Assembly (NCBI RefSeq): GCF_003362755.1
Contig: NZ_QKRA01000006.1
Location: 62,001-126,000 of the forward strand
DNA length: 64,000 nucleotides
Direction: 5' to 3'
DNA from: Marinomonas piezotolerans
Lineage (GTDB): Bacteria; Pseudomonadota; Gammaproteobacteria; Pseudomonadales; Marinomonadaceae
Positions within the stretch are counted from its first letter, which is position 1; every line of letters begins with the position of its first letter. Position numbers and translations under genes: made by a program. Shown piece by piece: positions 55,698 through 64,000 of this stretch. Below the pieces are notes generated by a model. It searched no databases and was not told where the DNA came from. It worked only from the letters and a program-made list of their open reading frames with translations.

Positions 55698-56837
55698 ATG
55701 GAAATACCTCAAATACTGCACAAACACATTGACGCTTGTGCGAAACACGTATTCCAAGACCTGATTCCAAACTGGGTAAATTATGGTTTAACTGATCAAG
55801 GCTATAGCCGAGAAAGCCTGACAATAGATTGGCAACCTAACCTCGTTGGCCGAATACGCTTACTGACTCAATGTCGCCAACTCTTTACTCTTTCCTATGC
55901 CTCTGAAATGGGTGCAATACAAGGCTACGATAAACAGATAGACACACTGTTTACCTTTATCATCCAACGTTACTATATTGATGGCCGTTGGATTTTTTCG
56001 CTGAATGACGACTTATCGATTAAAGACACACAAAGTGACGCCTACGCGTTGGCGTTTGTCCTCCTTGCCTTCAGCCACTACTACCGACTAACACGTAACA
56101 ACGAGGCGCTGCGCTATATTGAGTTGACTCACGCCTTTATAGAACAACACATGAGACATCCTAAGGGTGGAGTTTTTGAATCATACCCATGCGAAGTCAA
56201 ACAACGTCGTCAAAATCCGCACATGCATTTACTTGAAGGCTATGTTGCAGCGTATCAAGCTACCAATGATACAAAGTATATAGCCAACATTATCGAATTA
56301 TGTGACTTGGCTCACAACGCCTTCGTCGATACGAAATCTAAGACTCTTCGTGAGTTTTTCCAAGATGACTTCGCCCTCGACGCAAATGATGGCACCCTAG
56401 TGGAGCCTGGACACCATTTCGAATGGGTATGGCTGTTATACCAAACTCACACCATTACCAGACGTGAGCAAGATCTAAAGCTAGCGGAGGAACTATGGTT
56501 AACAGCAATAGAACATGGGTTGGCTGAAAATGGCGGTGTCTATAACTCTATTTCAGGTGACACGCTACAGCCCATCGATTCAGAAAAACGCATTTGGCCC
56601 ATCACCGAGTATTTAAAAGCCTGTTGCGTGATGGCTCTACCAGCCGCTGAAAAAAACGTACGTCTAGAAGAGGCACTTTCTTTTATACGAAACCACTACT
56701 TTATTGACGATGGTAGATGGATCGAATACCTAGATGGCCACAACAATAGCAAAGGCTACCCTTTGCCAGGCACCACTGGCTACCATATATTCCTTGGCCT
56801 AGCAGAAGTGCTAAAATGGCAAGATTCGCAAATTTAA
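55698..56837 (+). CDS. AGE-family sugar epimerase/isomerase
   Basis: The 379-residue protein belongs to the N-acylglucosamine 2-epimerase family, an alpha/alpha-barrel. Family motifs are present: [16 protein letters not shown] (His175/His177), [16 protein letters not shown] (His239/His240), [13 protein letters not shown] and a late [14 protein letters not shown]. Members interconvert sugars at C2 (for example mannose/fructose, GlcNAc/ManNAc); this branch also resembles mannose-6-phosphate isomerase-like proteins. Location beside hldE and hldD suggests supply of a core sugar, but the substrate is not readable. The ribosome-binding site is weak. It is 13 nt upstream of hldD. Confidence 0.85.
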   Translation: MEIPQILHKHIDACAKHVFQDLIPNWVNYGLTDQGYSRESLTIDWQPNLVGRIRLLTQCRQLFTLSYASEMGAIQGYDKQIDTLFTFIIQRYYIDGRWIFSLNDDLSIKDTQSDAYALAFVLLAFSHYYRLTRNNEALRYIELTHAFIEQHMRHPKGGVFESYPCEVKQRRQNPHMHLLEGYVAAYQATNDTKYIANIIELCDLAHNAFVDTKSKTLREFFQDDFALDANDGTLVEPGHHFEWVWLLYQTHTITRREQDLKLAEELWLTAIEHGLAENGGVYNSISGDTLQPIDSEKRIWPITEYLKACCVMALPAAEKNVRLEEALSFIRNHYFIDDGRWIEYLDGHNNSKGYPLPGTTGYHIFLGLAEVLKWQDSQI

Positions 56838-56850
56838 CGGGACAATCAGT

Positions 56851-57798
56851 ATGTATATCGTAACTGGCGGCGCTGGCTTTATCGGCAGCAACATTATCAA
56901 AGCTCTCAACGATCGCGGCATTCGCGACATACTTCTGGTAGACGATCTAACCGATGGCAAGAAATGTTTAAACCTTTCCGACCTCGACATCGCCGATTAC
57001 ATGGATATGTACGATTTCTTAGATCTGATCAAAAGCGATGCGCTCAATATTCGAGCTAAGGCCGTCTTTCATGAAGGTGCCTGCTCCGCCACAACAGAAT
57101 GGGACGGCAAGTATGTAATGGACGTGAACTACCAATACTCGAAAGCGGTGCTTAAGTGGTGTTTGGATCATAAAGTCCCCTTCTCATACGCTTCTTCAGC
57201 GTCTGTTTATGGGGCGGGACCTATATTCAAAGAAAGCCGTGCACATGAAAAGCCGCTCAACATGTACGCATTTTCTAAATTTCAGTTTGATCAATACGTC
57301 CGTGAAATACTGCCTAATGCCAGCTCACAAATTGTGGGATTTCGCTATTTCAATGTTTATGGCCCACGTGAAAACCACAAAGGCAGTATGGCGAGCGTTG
57401 CATTCCATCTACGCAATCAAGTATTGGCGGGAGAGAACCCTAAACTGTTCGGCGCCTACGATGGCTATGAAGCCGGCGGCCAAAGCCGCGACTTTATCTA
57501 TGTTGAGGACCTTGTTAACACCAAGCTATGGTTCTTAGACAACCCTGATAAATCTGGCATTTACAATTTAGGAACAGGCAATGCTGAACCGTTTAAAACC
57601 ATCGCCGAAACCGTAATCGAGCACTATCAACAAGGTGAGATTGAATACATTCCATTCCCTGAACACCTGAAAGGTGCGTACCAAAGCTTTACCCAAGCCG
57701 ATATTACAGAACTCCGTAACGCAGGTTATCAAGGTACCTTTCGCGGACTAGCACAAGGGGTTAAAGACTACATGAGATGGTTAGATCAACGTGGCTAA
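56851..57798 (+). CDS. hldD: ADP-L-glycero-D-manno-heptose 6-epimerase HldD
   Basis: HldD inverts C6 of ADP-heptose, the last step before heptose is added to the core. The 315-residue short-chain dehydrogenase has the NADP motif [29 protein letters not shown] and the catalytic YAFSKFQFD (YxxxK). It overlaps waaF by 8 nt. The nucleotide sugar would be made by HldE, encoded across the divergent region. Confidence 0.96.
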   Translation: MYIVTGGAGFIGSNIIKALNDRGIRDILLVDDLTDGKKCLNLSDLDIADYMDMYDFLDLIKSDALNIRAKAVFHEGACSATTEWDGKYVMDVNYQYSKAVLKWCLDHKVPFSYASSASVYGAGPIFKESRAHEKPLNMYAFSKFQFDQYVREILPNASSQIVGFRYFNVYGPRENHKGSMASVAFHLRNQVLAGENPKLFGAYDGYEAGGQSRDFIYVEDLVNTKLWFLDNPDKSGIYNLGTGNAEPFKTIAETVIEHYQQGEIEYIPFPEHLKGAYQSFTQADITELRNAGYQGTFRGLAQGVKDYMRWLDQRG

Positions 57799-58789
57799 AT
57801 ATTTAATTGTAGGCCCTTCTTGGGTGGGCGACATGGTCATGGCGCAAAGCCTGTTCAAAACCATTGCCAAGCAAGACAAAAGCGCCATTATTGATGTCAT
57901 CGGCCCAGCGTGGTCGAGCCCAATATTGGCGCGTATGCCTGAAGTTCGTAACGCGCTAACTTTGAAAACGGGGCACGGCGAATGGGGCATAGCCACACGT
58001 CGTGAACTCGGCCAATCTTTACGCAATGAGCAATACGACCAAGCCATCACACTCCCCCGTTCGTGGAAAAGTGCACTTGTGCCTTTCTTCGCTAAGATCC
58101 CTAAACGTATTGGCTTTCACGGAGAGCAACGCTATATCCTGCTAAATGAACGCCGCAAGCTAGATAAAAACATTCTGAACCAGACCGTCAAACGGTTTGT
58201 CTCGCTTGGCGTGAGTGTGCAGGACGCCTACCCGCCAACCGATCTTCCTCAACCAGAACTCAGGGTAGATGCTCAGAATCAAGCAACGCTTTATCAAAAG
58301 CACAAACTTCACCCAGAGCGACCCGCTGTTGCGATGATGGCAGGTGCGGAATATGGTCCAGCAAAGCAGTGGCCTTTGGAACATTTCCGCAGCTTAGCTC
58401 AACAGCTTATCGAACGTGGTTATCAGGTATGGGTATTAGGCGGACCGAAAGACATAGAGGACGGAAATAGCATTCTTGACGGCCTGGGAGAGCACGCATT
58501 TAATTTGTGCGGAGCCACGAAGCTTGTGGACGCCATCGATCTTTTGGCAGCAGCTGAATTTGCAGTGAGCAACGACTCTGGATTGATGCACGTAGCCGCC
58601 GCAGTCGGCACGACTGTACATGGTATCTATGGTTCGACCAGCGAACTATTTACCCCACCACTAACGGACAATAAGGTGATTCACAATTTACATTTAGATT
58701 GCTCACCATGCTTCAAACGTACATGTCCACTAGGGCATACCAATTGCTTACGAGATATCACACCAGAACTGATTATTAAAAGTCTCTAG
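57791..58789 (+). CDS. waaF: ADP-heptose:LPS heptosyltransferase II WaaF
   Basis: WaaF (332 residues, GT9) adds the second heptose to the inner core. The N-terminal [20 protein letters not shown] and the C-terminal [23 protein letters not shown] motifs, with [11 protein letters not shown] between, are characteristic; the [13 protein letters not shown] cysteine-rich end also fits. The start is GTG at 57791, inside the end of hldD. No waaC is seen in the window. Confidence 0.94.
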   Translation: MAKYLIVGPSWVGDMVMAQSLFKTIAKQDKSAIIDVIGPAWSSPILARMPEVRNALTLKTGHGEWGIATRRELGQSLRNEQYDQAITLPRSWKSALVPFFAKIPKRIGFHGEQRYILLNERRKLDKNILNQTVKRFVSLGVSVQDAYPPTDLPQPELRVDAQNQATLYQKHKLHPERPAVAMMAGAEYGPAKQWPLEHFRSLAQQLIERGYQVWVLGGPKDIEDGNSILDGLGEHAFNLCGATKLVDAIDLLAAAEFAVSNDSGLMHVAAAVGTTVHGIYGSTSELFTPPLTDNKVIHNLHLDCSPCFKRTCPLGHTNCLRDITPELIIKSL

Positions 58790-58798
58790 TTCAGATGG

Positions 58799-58832
58799 GA
58801 GCGCGGGCCTTTTAACAAAAAGGCCTGCGCTC
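58799..58832. terminator. Long inverted repeat between waaF and the GT2 gene (possible terminator)
   Basis: GAGCGCgGGCCTTTT and AAAAGGCCtGCGCTC form a 15-bp stem with one mismatched pair around a very short loop. The T and A runs are inside the stem and no U-tract follows on either strand. It sits between converging genes, so termination is likely, but the form is not canonical. Confidence 0.5.
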
Positions 58833-58846
58833 ACGATCCATGTTAT

Positions 58847-59587
58847 TCAAGCACGAAAATAGCGTTTTATATTTTTCCAAAACACACCATTCGCATTTGA
58901 AACAGAAATAACGAGACCGGCCTTTCCATCAAGTAGGCCTAGGCGCAAGACATATGTTCTGAAGAAAGCGAATATCGACTTGAATACAATCATAGATATG
59001 GAATAACGTTTACGTTGAGTCGAGGCACGTATTGAAGAGTATCGAGCCACTTTTTCCAACATCTGCCCAACGTCAACGACGGCATCATGTACAATCACTC
59101 CATCTATACGCTGGCGCACACTTGCGCTCGATAGCTCTACATTCTCATGCACCATCGCCTCATTAAAATTATGACGTTGGCGATTAAATAGACGAACTAA
59201 CCAATCATTACCCCATCCAGAATATCTTACACGTTTCCCTAAAAAGTAATTATGACGCCAAATAATGCCCACAACATTCGGATCGGTATCGATAAACGCC
59301 GATAAATTACCTATCAACTCAGGGGAGACCGCTTCATCGGCATCAAGTGACAGTACCCAGTCGTTGGATGCATAGCTTACGGCTTTTCTTTTTGTAGGCC
59401 CAAATCCTAAAAACTCACCTTGAATACAACGAACATTGCTGTATGAATTTATGATGTCCAATGTTCTGTCTGTAGACCCATTGTCATAAACAATCACTTC
59501 TTGAAAGTCACTGAGAGAATCCAAAGCTTTTTCAATACAGTGCTCGACATCCTTGGTGATTAATACCGCCGAAACATTTTCAATCAT
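58847..59587 (-). CDS. Family 2 glycosyltransferase, WaaE/KdtX-like
   Basis: The product, 246 residues from the ATG at 59587, is a GT-A glycosyltransferase: SAVLITKDVEHCIEKALDSL at the start, VYDNGSTDRT, the metal-binding acidic motif LSLDADEAV and YSGWGNDWLVRLFNR. This pattern matches the LPS-core beta-glucosyltransferases of the WaaE group. GAAGAG precedes the ATG better than anything precedes the GTG four codons upstream. It converges on waaF and is divergent from the next gene. Confidence 0.86.
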   Translation of the reverse strand: MIENVSAVLITKDVEHCIEKALDSLSDFQEVIVYDNGSTDRTLDIINSYSNVRCIQGEFLGFGPTKRKAVSYASNDWVLSLDADEAVSPELIGNLSAFIDTDPNVVGIIWRHNYFLGKRVRYSGWGNDWLVRLFNRQRHNFNEAMVHENVELSSASVRQRIDGVIVHDAVVDVGQMLEKVARYSSIRASTQRKRYSISMIVFKSIFAFFRTYVLRLGLLDGKAGLVISVSNANGVFWKNIKRYFRA

Positions 59588-59669
59588 TACACTCTTCACT
59601 TAATATCGAATCAGATAGCCTAGTTGAGGTATTATAACGTTTAACAATCAGTTTTTCTTAGGGAATTAA

Positions 59670-60704
59670 ATGCTTCATATCTCGCATATCAACTTAGCAA
59701 AAGGCTTTCGTGGTGGTGAGCGCCAGACTGCTATCCTGATTACAGAGCTCGGCAAGCAACCAGACATAAAGCAACAATTAGTGTGTCGCAAAGATTCCCC
59801 TCTCCGAGAACACTTAAAAGCCGTCCCAAACCTGACATTCTCTGTAGCAAGCAATCAACTTGATGGCCACTTTAGCGCAGCTAAAACTGACGTTATACAC
59901 GCGCATGAAGCGAAAGCGGTTCATTGGGCATGGTTACATCACCTGATGCATCACACGCCTTATATTCTAACCCGTCGTGTAGATGCCCCCATCAAAGATA
60001 AATGGCTCAATAAAAAAACCTATACCTCAGCCCATGCTCGCGTGGCGATATCAAATGTTATTCGTAATATCATCGACAAAAAAAAGTGGGGAGCCACGGA
60101 TTTAGTCTTTAGTGTAAAAGGTGATCTAAGGTTTAATCCCCAATCTTCCGCGCAGATAAAACAGCAATTTCCAAATAAAACACTCGTTGGTCATATTGGA
60201 GCCCTAGTCGATAAACATAAAGGCCAAAAGCTGATTATCGATTGCGCTCGCAAAATGGCGCAGAGCCACCCTCATATGCAATTTTTATGTTTAGGGGATG
60301 GCAAAGATAGAGAGGAATTAGAGTCTCTCAGCGTAGATTTGAGTAATGTGACTTGGTTAGGGTTCAAAAACAATGTAGGCGACTACATTCACGCATTTGA
60401 CTACTTTATCTTTCCATCTAGGAATGAAGGTTTAGGTTCCACCTTATTAGATGTAATTGATGCGAAAATTCCTATTATTGCCTCGGATGCAGGGGGTATA
60501 CCCGACATTATTCAGCACGAGCAGACGGGACTTAGCATACAAAATGGAAATGCTGACGCCTTATGCTCAGCAATCGCACGCCTAGATAAAGATAAAGAAT
60601 TACAAGAAAAGCTTACAGCAGGCGCGAGCGCGCATTTACAAAAATTCACTCCTGCGAGCATGGCGCAAAGCTACATGACTATTTATAAAGCGGCATTGAA
60701 GTAA
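59670..60704 (+). CDS. Family 4 glycosyltransferase
   Basis: The 344-residue protein is a GT-B enzyme of the GT4/group-1 type: HINLAKGFRGGERQTAILIT, VHAHEAKAVH-like IHAHEAKAVHWAWLHH, and the donor-binding FPSRNEGLGSTLLDVIDAKI with IIASDAGGIPDII. AGGGA lies 5 nt from the ATG. It stands among LPS-core genes, and outer-core or Kdo/heptose-linked sugar addition is likely, but donor and acceptor cannot be read. Confidence 0.87.
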   Translation: MLHISHINLAKGFRGGERQTAILITELGKQPDIKQQLVCRKDSPLREHLKAVPNLTFSVASNQLDGHFSAAKTDVIHAHEAKAVHWAWLHHLMHHTPYILTRRVDAPIKDKWLNKKTYTSAHARVAISNVIRNIIDKKKWGATDLVFSVKGDLRFNPQSSAQIKQQFPNKTLVGHIGALVDKHKGQKLIIDCARKMAQSHPHMQFLCLGDGKDREELESLSVDLSNVTWLGFKNNVGDYIHAFDYFIFPSRNEGLGSTLLDVIDAKIPIIASDAGGIPDIIQHEQTGLSIQNGNADALCSAIARLDKDKELQEKLTAGASAHLQKFTPASMAQSYMTIYKAALK

Positions 60705-60783
60705 CCGCTTTGTTCTAACTACATCCTAATTCTGATATTGATTGGCAGGTTAAGCTTCTCCCCAAAATACCAATTTCTTGCCC

Positions 60784-61746
60784 TCATTTTTGACAATAAG
60801 AAGTATCCGAAAGTTGAGATAGATTAAAGTATTTCTGTGCAACCAAAAGTGAAACAATAAGCTCCTGCTTTTCATCTAAAAATTGCTTCACATATGCCTG
60901 CGCGTTACGAACAATGATTTCTGCCTGTTGTGGATGCTCATTATAGAACTGCACCTTTTCTTCCAAATCTGAAAAGTCTTCTTTAAGTTCAACATAATGA
61001 ACGCCAGCAATAAGCTGACCTTCCATAAACCATGTTTCAAATTTAGGCTTACGCATCATCACAAGCGAATTTGATGCCATTGCCCATTTCAAGTTTGTCG
61101 CGACATCTTTCCCTTCAACACTAACAATATAGCGATGATTTAGTTGCTCTTGAATAGACATAAAACCTTTGTAGGCAGGCTCATGCACGAGAGAGTCATC
61201 ATTGTGACCAATATTGGCAAACTTGCTCTCATAGTACCTGTCCACAAACTCTCGACGATGTTGATGATAGACCATACCTCGCCAAACAGCCAAAGGAAGC
61301 TTATCGCCAAATGGCTTAGTATCTTCAACAAACTGGTAATGTCTAATAGCATTAAGCTTCAACAAAACAGAGTTTTCATTACCATTACAAATTGGGCGAC
61401 TTTTAACAAAAGTCGGCACCGAAGGGATATCGACCACATCACCAAACAAATAGTCAAAACGATAATAGTCCGGAAAATGTCGCGTTATTCGTTTTAAATC
61501 TGCGAAGTAAGCAAAGCTTTTGGTTCTAACGAATTTATCATTACGAACCGCGCGACTTGATACGATAAAAGGCTCGTTTAACTGGCAGTAATAATTCACA
61601 CGTGCTTGTAAATCAGGGGTCAGAGAAACTTCGCTAAGAAGCGTATCGACAGAAGATACTTTTTTCTTCAACTCAAATGTTTCACCAATATAATACCGAA
61701 TCCTCGCAAAACGCTTTTTTAAGTAGGCTAGATCTTTCTTTGACAC
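60784..61746 (-). CDS. GT90/LpsA-like glycosyltransferase
   Basis: The 320-residue protein resembles the family of LPS-modifying transferases related to CAP10/LpsA (GT90). Visible motifs are LPLAVWRGMVYHQHRREFVD, HRYIVSVEGKDVATNLKWAM and MRKPKFETWFMEGQLIAGVH. The start is GTG at 61746, directly after the ugd stop, with GGAG 8 nt upstream, so it is translated with ugd. A role in adding a sugar to the LPS core or a surface glycan is inferred; the donor may be one that needs UDP-glucuronate, given the neighbour. Confidence 0.82.
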   Translation of the reverse strand: MSKKDLAYLKKRFARIRYYIGETFELKKKVSSVDTLLSEVSLTPDLQARVNYYCQLNEPFIVSSRAVRNDKFVRTKSFAYFADLKRITRHFPDYYRFDYLFGDVVDIPSVPTFVKSRPICNGNENSVLLKLNAIRHYQFVEDTKPFGDKLPLAVWRGMVYHQHRREFVDRYYESKFANIGHNDDSLVHEPAYKGFMSIQEQLNHRYIVSVEGKDVATNLKWAMASNSLVMMRKPKFETWFMEGQLIAGVHYVELKEDFSDLEEKVQFYNEHPQQAEIIVRNAQAYVKQFLDEKQELIVSLLVAQKYFNLSQLSDTSYCQK

Positions 61747-62916
61747 TTAAGAATCTCCGCCAAATAAGTCGCGAGTGTAAACTTTCTCTATTGCATCTGA
61801 TAAATCATCTGTGACTCGGTTTGCAATAATGACATCAGCTTCCGCTTTAAATGCTGTCAGGTCATTCACAATACGAGAGTTGAAGAAATGATCCTCTTGC
61901 AACACTGGTTCATAGACAATGACCTCAATCCCCTTCGCTTTAATCCGTTTCATAACTCCTTGTATCGCGGAAGCGCGGAAGTTATCTGATCCAGCTTTCA
62001 TGACTAGTCGATAAATCCCTACCACTCTGGGAGCGCGCTTAATGATCTCATTGGCCACGAAATCTTTGCGTGTCGCATTCGCATCAACGATAGCTCTAAT
62101 AAGATTATTCGGCACCTGTTCATAATTCGCCAACAACTGCTTCGTATCTTTAGGAAGACAATAGCCACCATAGCCAAACGAAGGATTATTGTAGTGTCCT
62201 CCGATACGCGGGTCTAACGATACGCCTTCGATAATCTGCTTCGTATCAAGACCATGAGTCGAAGCATAAGAATCTAGCTCATTAAAATACGCCACTCGCA
62301 TCGCAAGATAAGTGTTCGCAAAGAGCTTAATCGCTTCTGCTTCTGTCGAGTCCGTTAGCAATACATCAACATTGTCTTTGATTGCCCCTTGAGCCAGTAT
62401 ACTGGCAAATAACTCTGCTCTATCCGAGCGCTCTCCAACAATAATTCGCGAGGGGTATAAGTTGTCGTATAACGCCTTCCCCTCTCGCAAAAACTCTGGA
62501 GAAAAAATAAGATTCTGTGTACCAAATCTCGTCCGAGCATCTGCCGTAAACCCTACAGGAACAGTCGACTTTATAATCAGAGTTGCCTCGGGGTTAAGCT
62601 TAGTTGCAAGCTCAATCACTGATTCTACATGCTGCGTGTTAAAATAATTGGTTTCAGGATCATAGTCCGTTGGAGTAGCAATAATGATGAACTCAGCACC
62701 TTCAAACGCGACATTAGGGTCTAATGTCGCACAAAAATTAAGTGACTCTTCCGCCAAGTATTGCTCCACCTCATGGTCTTGAATTGGAGATATGCCTTGA
62801 TTCAACATCGCTACTTTTTCAGGCACCACATCAAGCGCTACTACCTCGTTATGCTTTGCTAGCAATAATGCATTTGAGATACCAACATATCCTGTTCCGA
62901 CCACAGCAATTTTCAT
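61747..62916 (-). CDS. ugd: UDP-glucose 6-dehydrogenase
   Basis: Ugd oxidises UDP-glucose to UDP-glucuronate with two NAD+. The 389-residue product is very like E. coli Ugd along its length: [37 protein letters not shown], the catalytic cysteine in [16 protein letters not shown] and IYEPV-like [16 protein letters not shown]. It is followed without a gap by a GT90-like transferase, suggesting a glucuronate-derived surface sugar. Confidence 0.95.
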   Translation of the reverse strand: MKIAVVGTGYVGISNALLLAKHNEVVALDVVPEKVAMLNQGISPIQDHEVEQYLAEESLNFCATLDPNVAFEGAEFIIIATPTDYDPETNYFNTQHVESVIELATKLNPEATLIIKSTVPVGFTADARTRFGTQNLIFSPEFLREGKALYDNLYPSRIIVGERSDRAELFASILAQGAIKDNVDVLLTDSTEAEAIKLFANTYLAMRVAYFNELDSYASTHGLDTKQIIEGVSLDPRIGGHYNNPSFGYGGYCLPKDTKQLLANYEQVPNNLIRAIVDANATRKDFVANEIIKRAPRVVGIYRLVMKAGSDNFRASAIQGVMKRIKAKGIEVIVYEPVLQEDHFFNSRIVNDLTAFKAEADVIIANRVTDDLSDAIEKVYTRDLFGGDS

Positions 62917-62984
62917 TACATTATCCTAAATAAATACAATCTGTACGGTATTTTACAGAGTCTTTGTTTACAGCTCTATGGCAA

Positions 62985-63830
62985 TCACTCATTTGACTCA
63001 CTCATGCTACGCTGGATACGCTTCGCCCACTGGCTCCATGAGCCAATATAGACATGCTTAGCTTCTAGACCTGCATGGTTCATCGCTAGAATGTTATGGC
63101 AGGCAGTAACGCCAGAGCCGCAATAGTACACGATCGGAATCTCTATCTCGCCCAATAAAGCTCCCCATTCCTTAGCTAGCAACAAAGGTGATTTCATTGT
63201 CCCTGCATCTGTTAAATTATCGGTGAATGGCCTATTTAGTGCACCGGGAATATGGCCGGCTACCGGATCCATGGTTTCGTTTAATCCCTGAAAACGAGCA
63301 TTGTCACGCGAATCCACTAACTGAAATTGCTCAGTTACAAGATTCTCCGCAACATTCTCTTCTGAAATAAACCAAGGGTAGCTCACTTCAATTTTCTCTT
63401 TTGCTATAACAGCTTTATGTTCTTGAGTTTCTATTGATAAAGCACTTGCTGTCCAAGCAGGGAAACCACCATCCAATACGTATACTTCGATCCCTTGTTG
63501 AACCAGCATCCACCAAGCTCGCGCAGCAATCGCTCCCCCCATGTCATCATAAACAATCACTTGTGTGTGAGTATCAATCCCCCAATTCTGAATCGAATTC
63601 GCTAAGACTTGCTCACTCGGTAACGGGTGACGTCCAGAAGTGTCCGACTCTTTGCCTGCTAATTCAGTATGCAAATCAACAAATATCGCACCCGGAATGT
63701 GCCCCAAAAGATATTCCTGATACCCCTTACCGTGATCAGTAAGGTAAAAGCGGCAATCCAACACCACCACATCACTTTGGTTTAAGGTTTCCTGCAATGT
63801 TTCAACGGTAATCATAGTTGGCAAAGCCAT
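62985..63830 (-). CDS. sseA: 3-mercaptopyruvate/thiosulfate sulfurtransferase
   Basis: The 281-residue protein has two rhodanese domains. The second carries the active-site cysteine in YYCGSGVTACHN; the CGSGVTA loop is that of mercaptopyruvate sulfurtransferases rather than thiosulfate-type rhodaneses. It transfers sulfane sulfur from 3-mercaptopyruvate to thiol acceptors in the cytoplasm. AAGGAGG stands 8 nt before the ATG. It is divergent from the partial S4-domain gene. Confidence 0.93.
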   Translation of the reverse strand: MALPTMITVETLQETLNQSDVVVLDCRFYLTDHGKGYQEYLLGHIPGAIFVDLHTELAGKESDTSGRHPLPSEQVLANSIQNWGIDTHTQVIVYDDMGGAIAARAWWMLVQQGIEVYVLDGGFPAWTASALSIETQEHKAVIAKEKIEVSYPWFISEENVAENLVTEQFQLVDSRDNARFQGLNETMDPVAGHIPGALNRPFTDNLTDAGTMKSPLLLAKEWGALLGEIEIPIVYYCGSGVTACHNILAMNHAGLEAKHVYIGSWSQWAKRIQRSMSESNE

Positions 63831-63938
63831 ACGAAAGGCCTCCTTTTACATGCTCTATTTGATGGCGGAGAGAACTCTAGCCTACTTTGAATCGACTGAT
63901 TTTGCTATGCTTCCCGATTTACGCAAGAACCGAAAAAC

Positions 63939-64000
63939 ATGAAACGTATCGATCAACTACTCACCGATAAGCAGCTTACAAAATCACGCTCACAAGCACA
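63939..64000 (+). CDS. S4-domain RNA-binding protein, first 20 codons only
   Basis: The ATG at 63939 opens a frame that runs to the window edge (MKRIDQLLTDKQLTKSRSQA). This matches the opening of S4 domains (RxDxxLxxxxxxxSRxxA). The spacing is more like TlyA-type 2'-O-methyltransferase/hemolysin-A proteins than RsuA, but 20 residues cannot decide between them or an RluB-type pseudouridine synthase. An extended -10-like TGCTATGCT lies near 63900; the ribosome-binding site is weak. Confidence 0.6.
   Translation, partial: MKRIDQLLTDKQLTKSRSQA

Noticed and set aside
1..64000. CRISPR arrays, tRNA genes, insertion sequences, prophage or integrase genes
   Set aside because: None seen on reading; intergenic spaces are short and gene functions are chromosomal core throughout.

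Overview
The window looks like a chromosomal segment of a polar-flagellated marine gammaproteobacterium. The flagellar gene order is of the Pseudomonas/Oceanospirillales type (fleQ-fleS-fleR-fliEFGHIJ ... fliK-fliLMNOPQR-flhB-flhA-flhF-fliA-cheY-cheZ-cheA), base composition is moderate, and the housekeeping neighbours (bioBFHCD beside comF, rpsF-rpsR-rplI-dnaB, thiBPQ, hldE-msbA-waaA) are typical of that group. Marinomonas or a relative is my best guess, but this is inference from gene order and protein resemblance, not a search. I see no tRNA, rRNA, CRISPR array, insertion sequence or phage gene.

Region 1 (1-27755, all on the minus strand) is a nearly complete flagellar and chemotaxis cluster. 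Three things set it apart from the textbook cluster. First, the gene in the fleQ position encodes only 156 residues: the FleQ N-terminal domain joined directly to the FleQ-type Fis helix-turn-helix, with the whole AAA+ sigma-54 activator domain missing. Second, fleN/flhG is absent between flhF and fliA; that 95-bp gap instead holds a 19-codon open frame with a strong Shine-Dalgarno site, ending 8 nt before a fliA start that has none of its own. FleN is known to act through the FleQ AAA+ domain, so the two absences fit a single co-loss. Third, between fliJ and fliK lies a five-kilobase block: a protein with divergent CheW-like segments, a two-TM receptor-like coiled-coil protein without the chemoreceptor signalling tip, an HsbA-type STAS protein, and an HsbR-type receiver/PP2C/anti-sigma-kinase protein. 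No HptB gene is seen with it. This looks like a partner-switching system wired to chemoreceptor-derived parts.

Region 2 (27824-33622, minus) is a tightly packed four-gene signalling operon: a type-1 periplasmic binding protein, a hybrid histidine kinase with two receivers, a single-domain response regulator, and a receiver/degenerate GGDEF/intact EAL protein. It probably couples a periplasmic ligand to c-di-GMP breakdown beside the flagellar cluster.

Region 3 (33690-40317) makes biotin: bioB-bioF-bioH-bioC-bioD on the minus strand, with comF and bioA divergent on the plus strand. An Aer-like PAS chemoreceptor follows on the minus strand across a bidirectional terminator.

Region 4 (42049-45721, minus) is the rpsF-rpsR-(membrane protein)-rplI ribosomal operon with dnaB behind a terminator. 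Two tail-to-tail EamA/DMT transporters and the TPP-riboswitch-controlled thiBPQ thiamine importer follow.

Region 5 (51186-62916) builds the lipopolysaccharide inner core: hldE-msbA-waaA on minus; an AGE-family epimerase, hldD and waaF on plus; then three further glycosyltransferases (GT2, GT4, GT90-like) and ugd. The window closes with sseA (minus) and the first codons of an S4-domain protein (plus).
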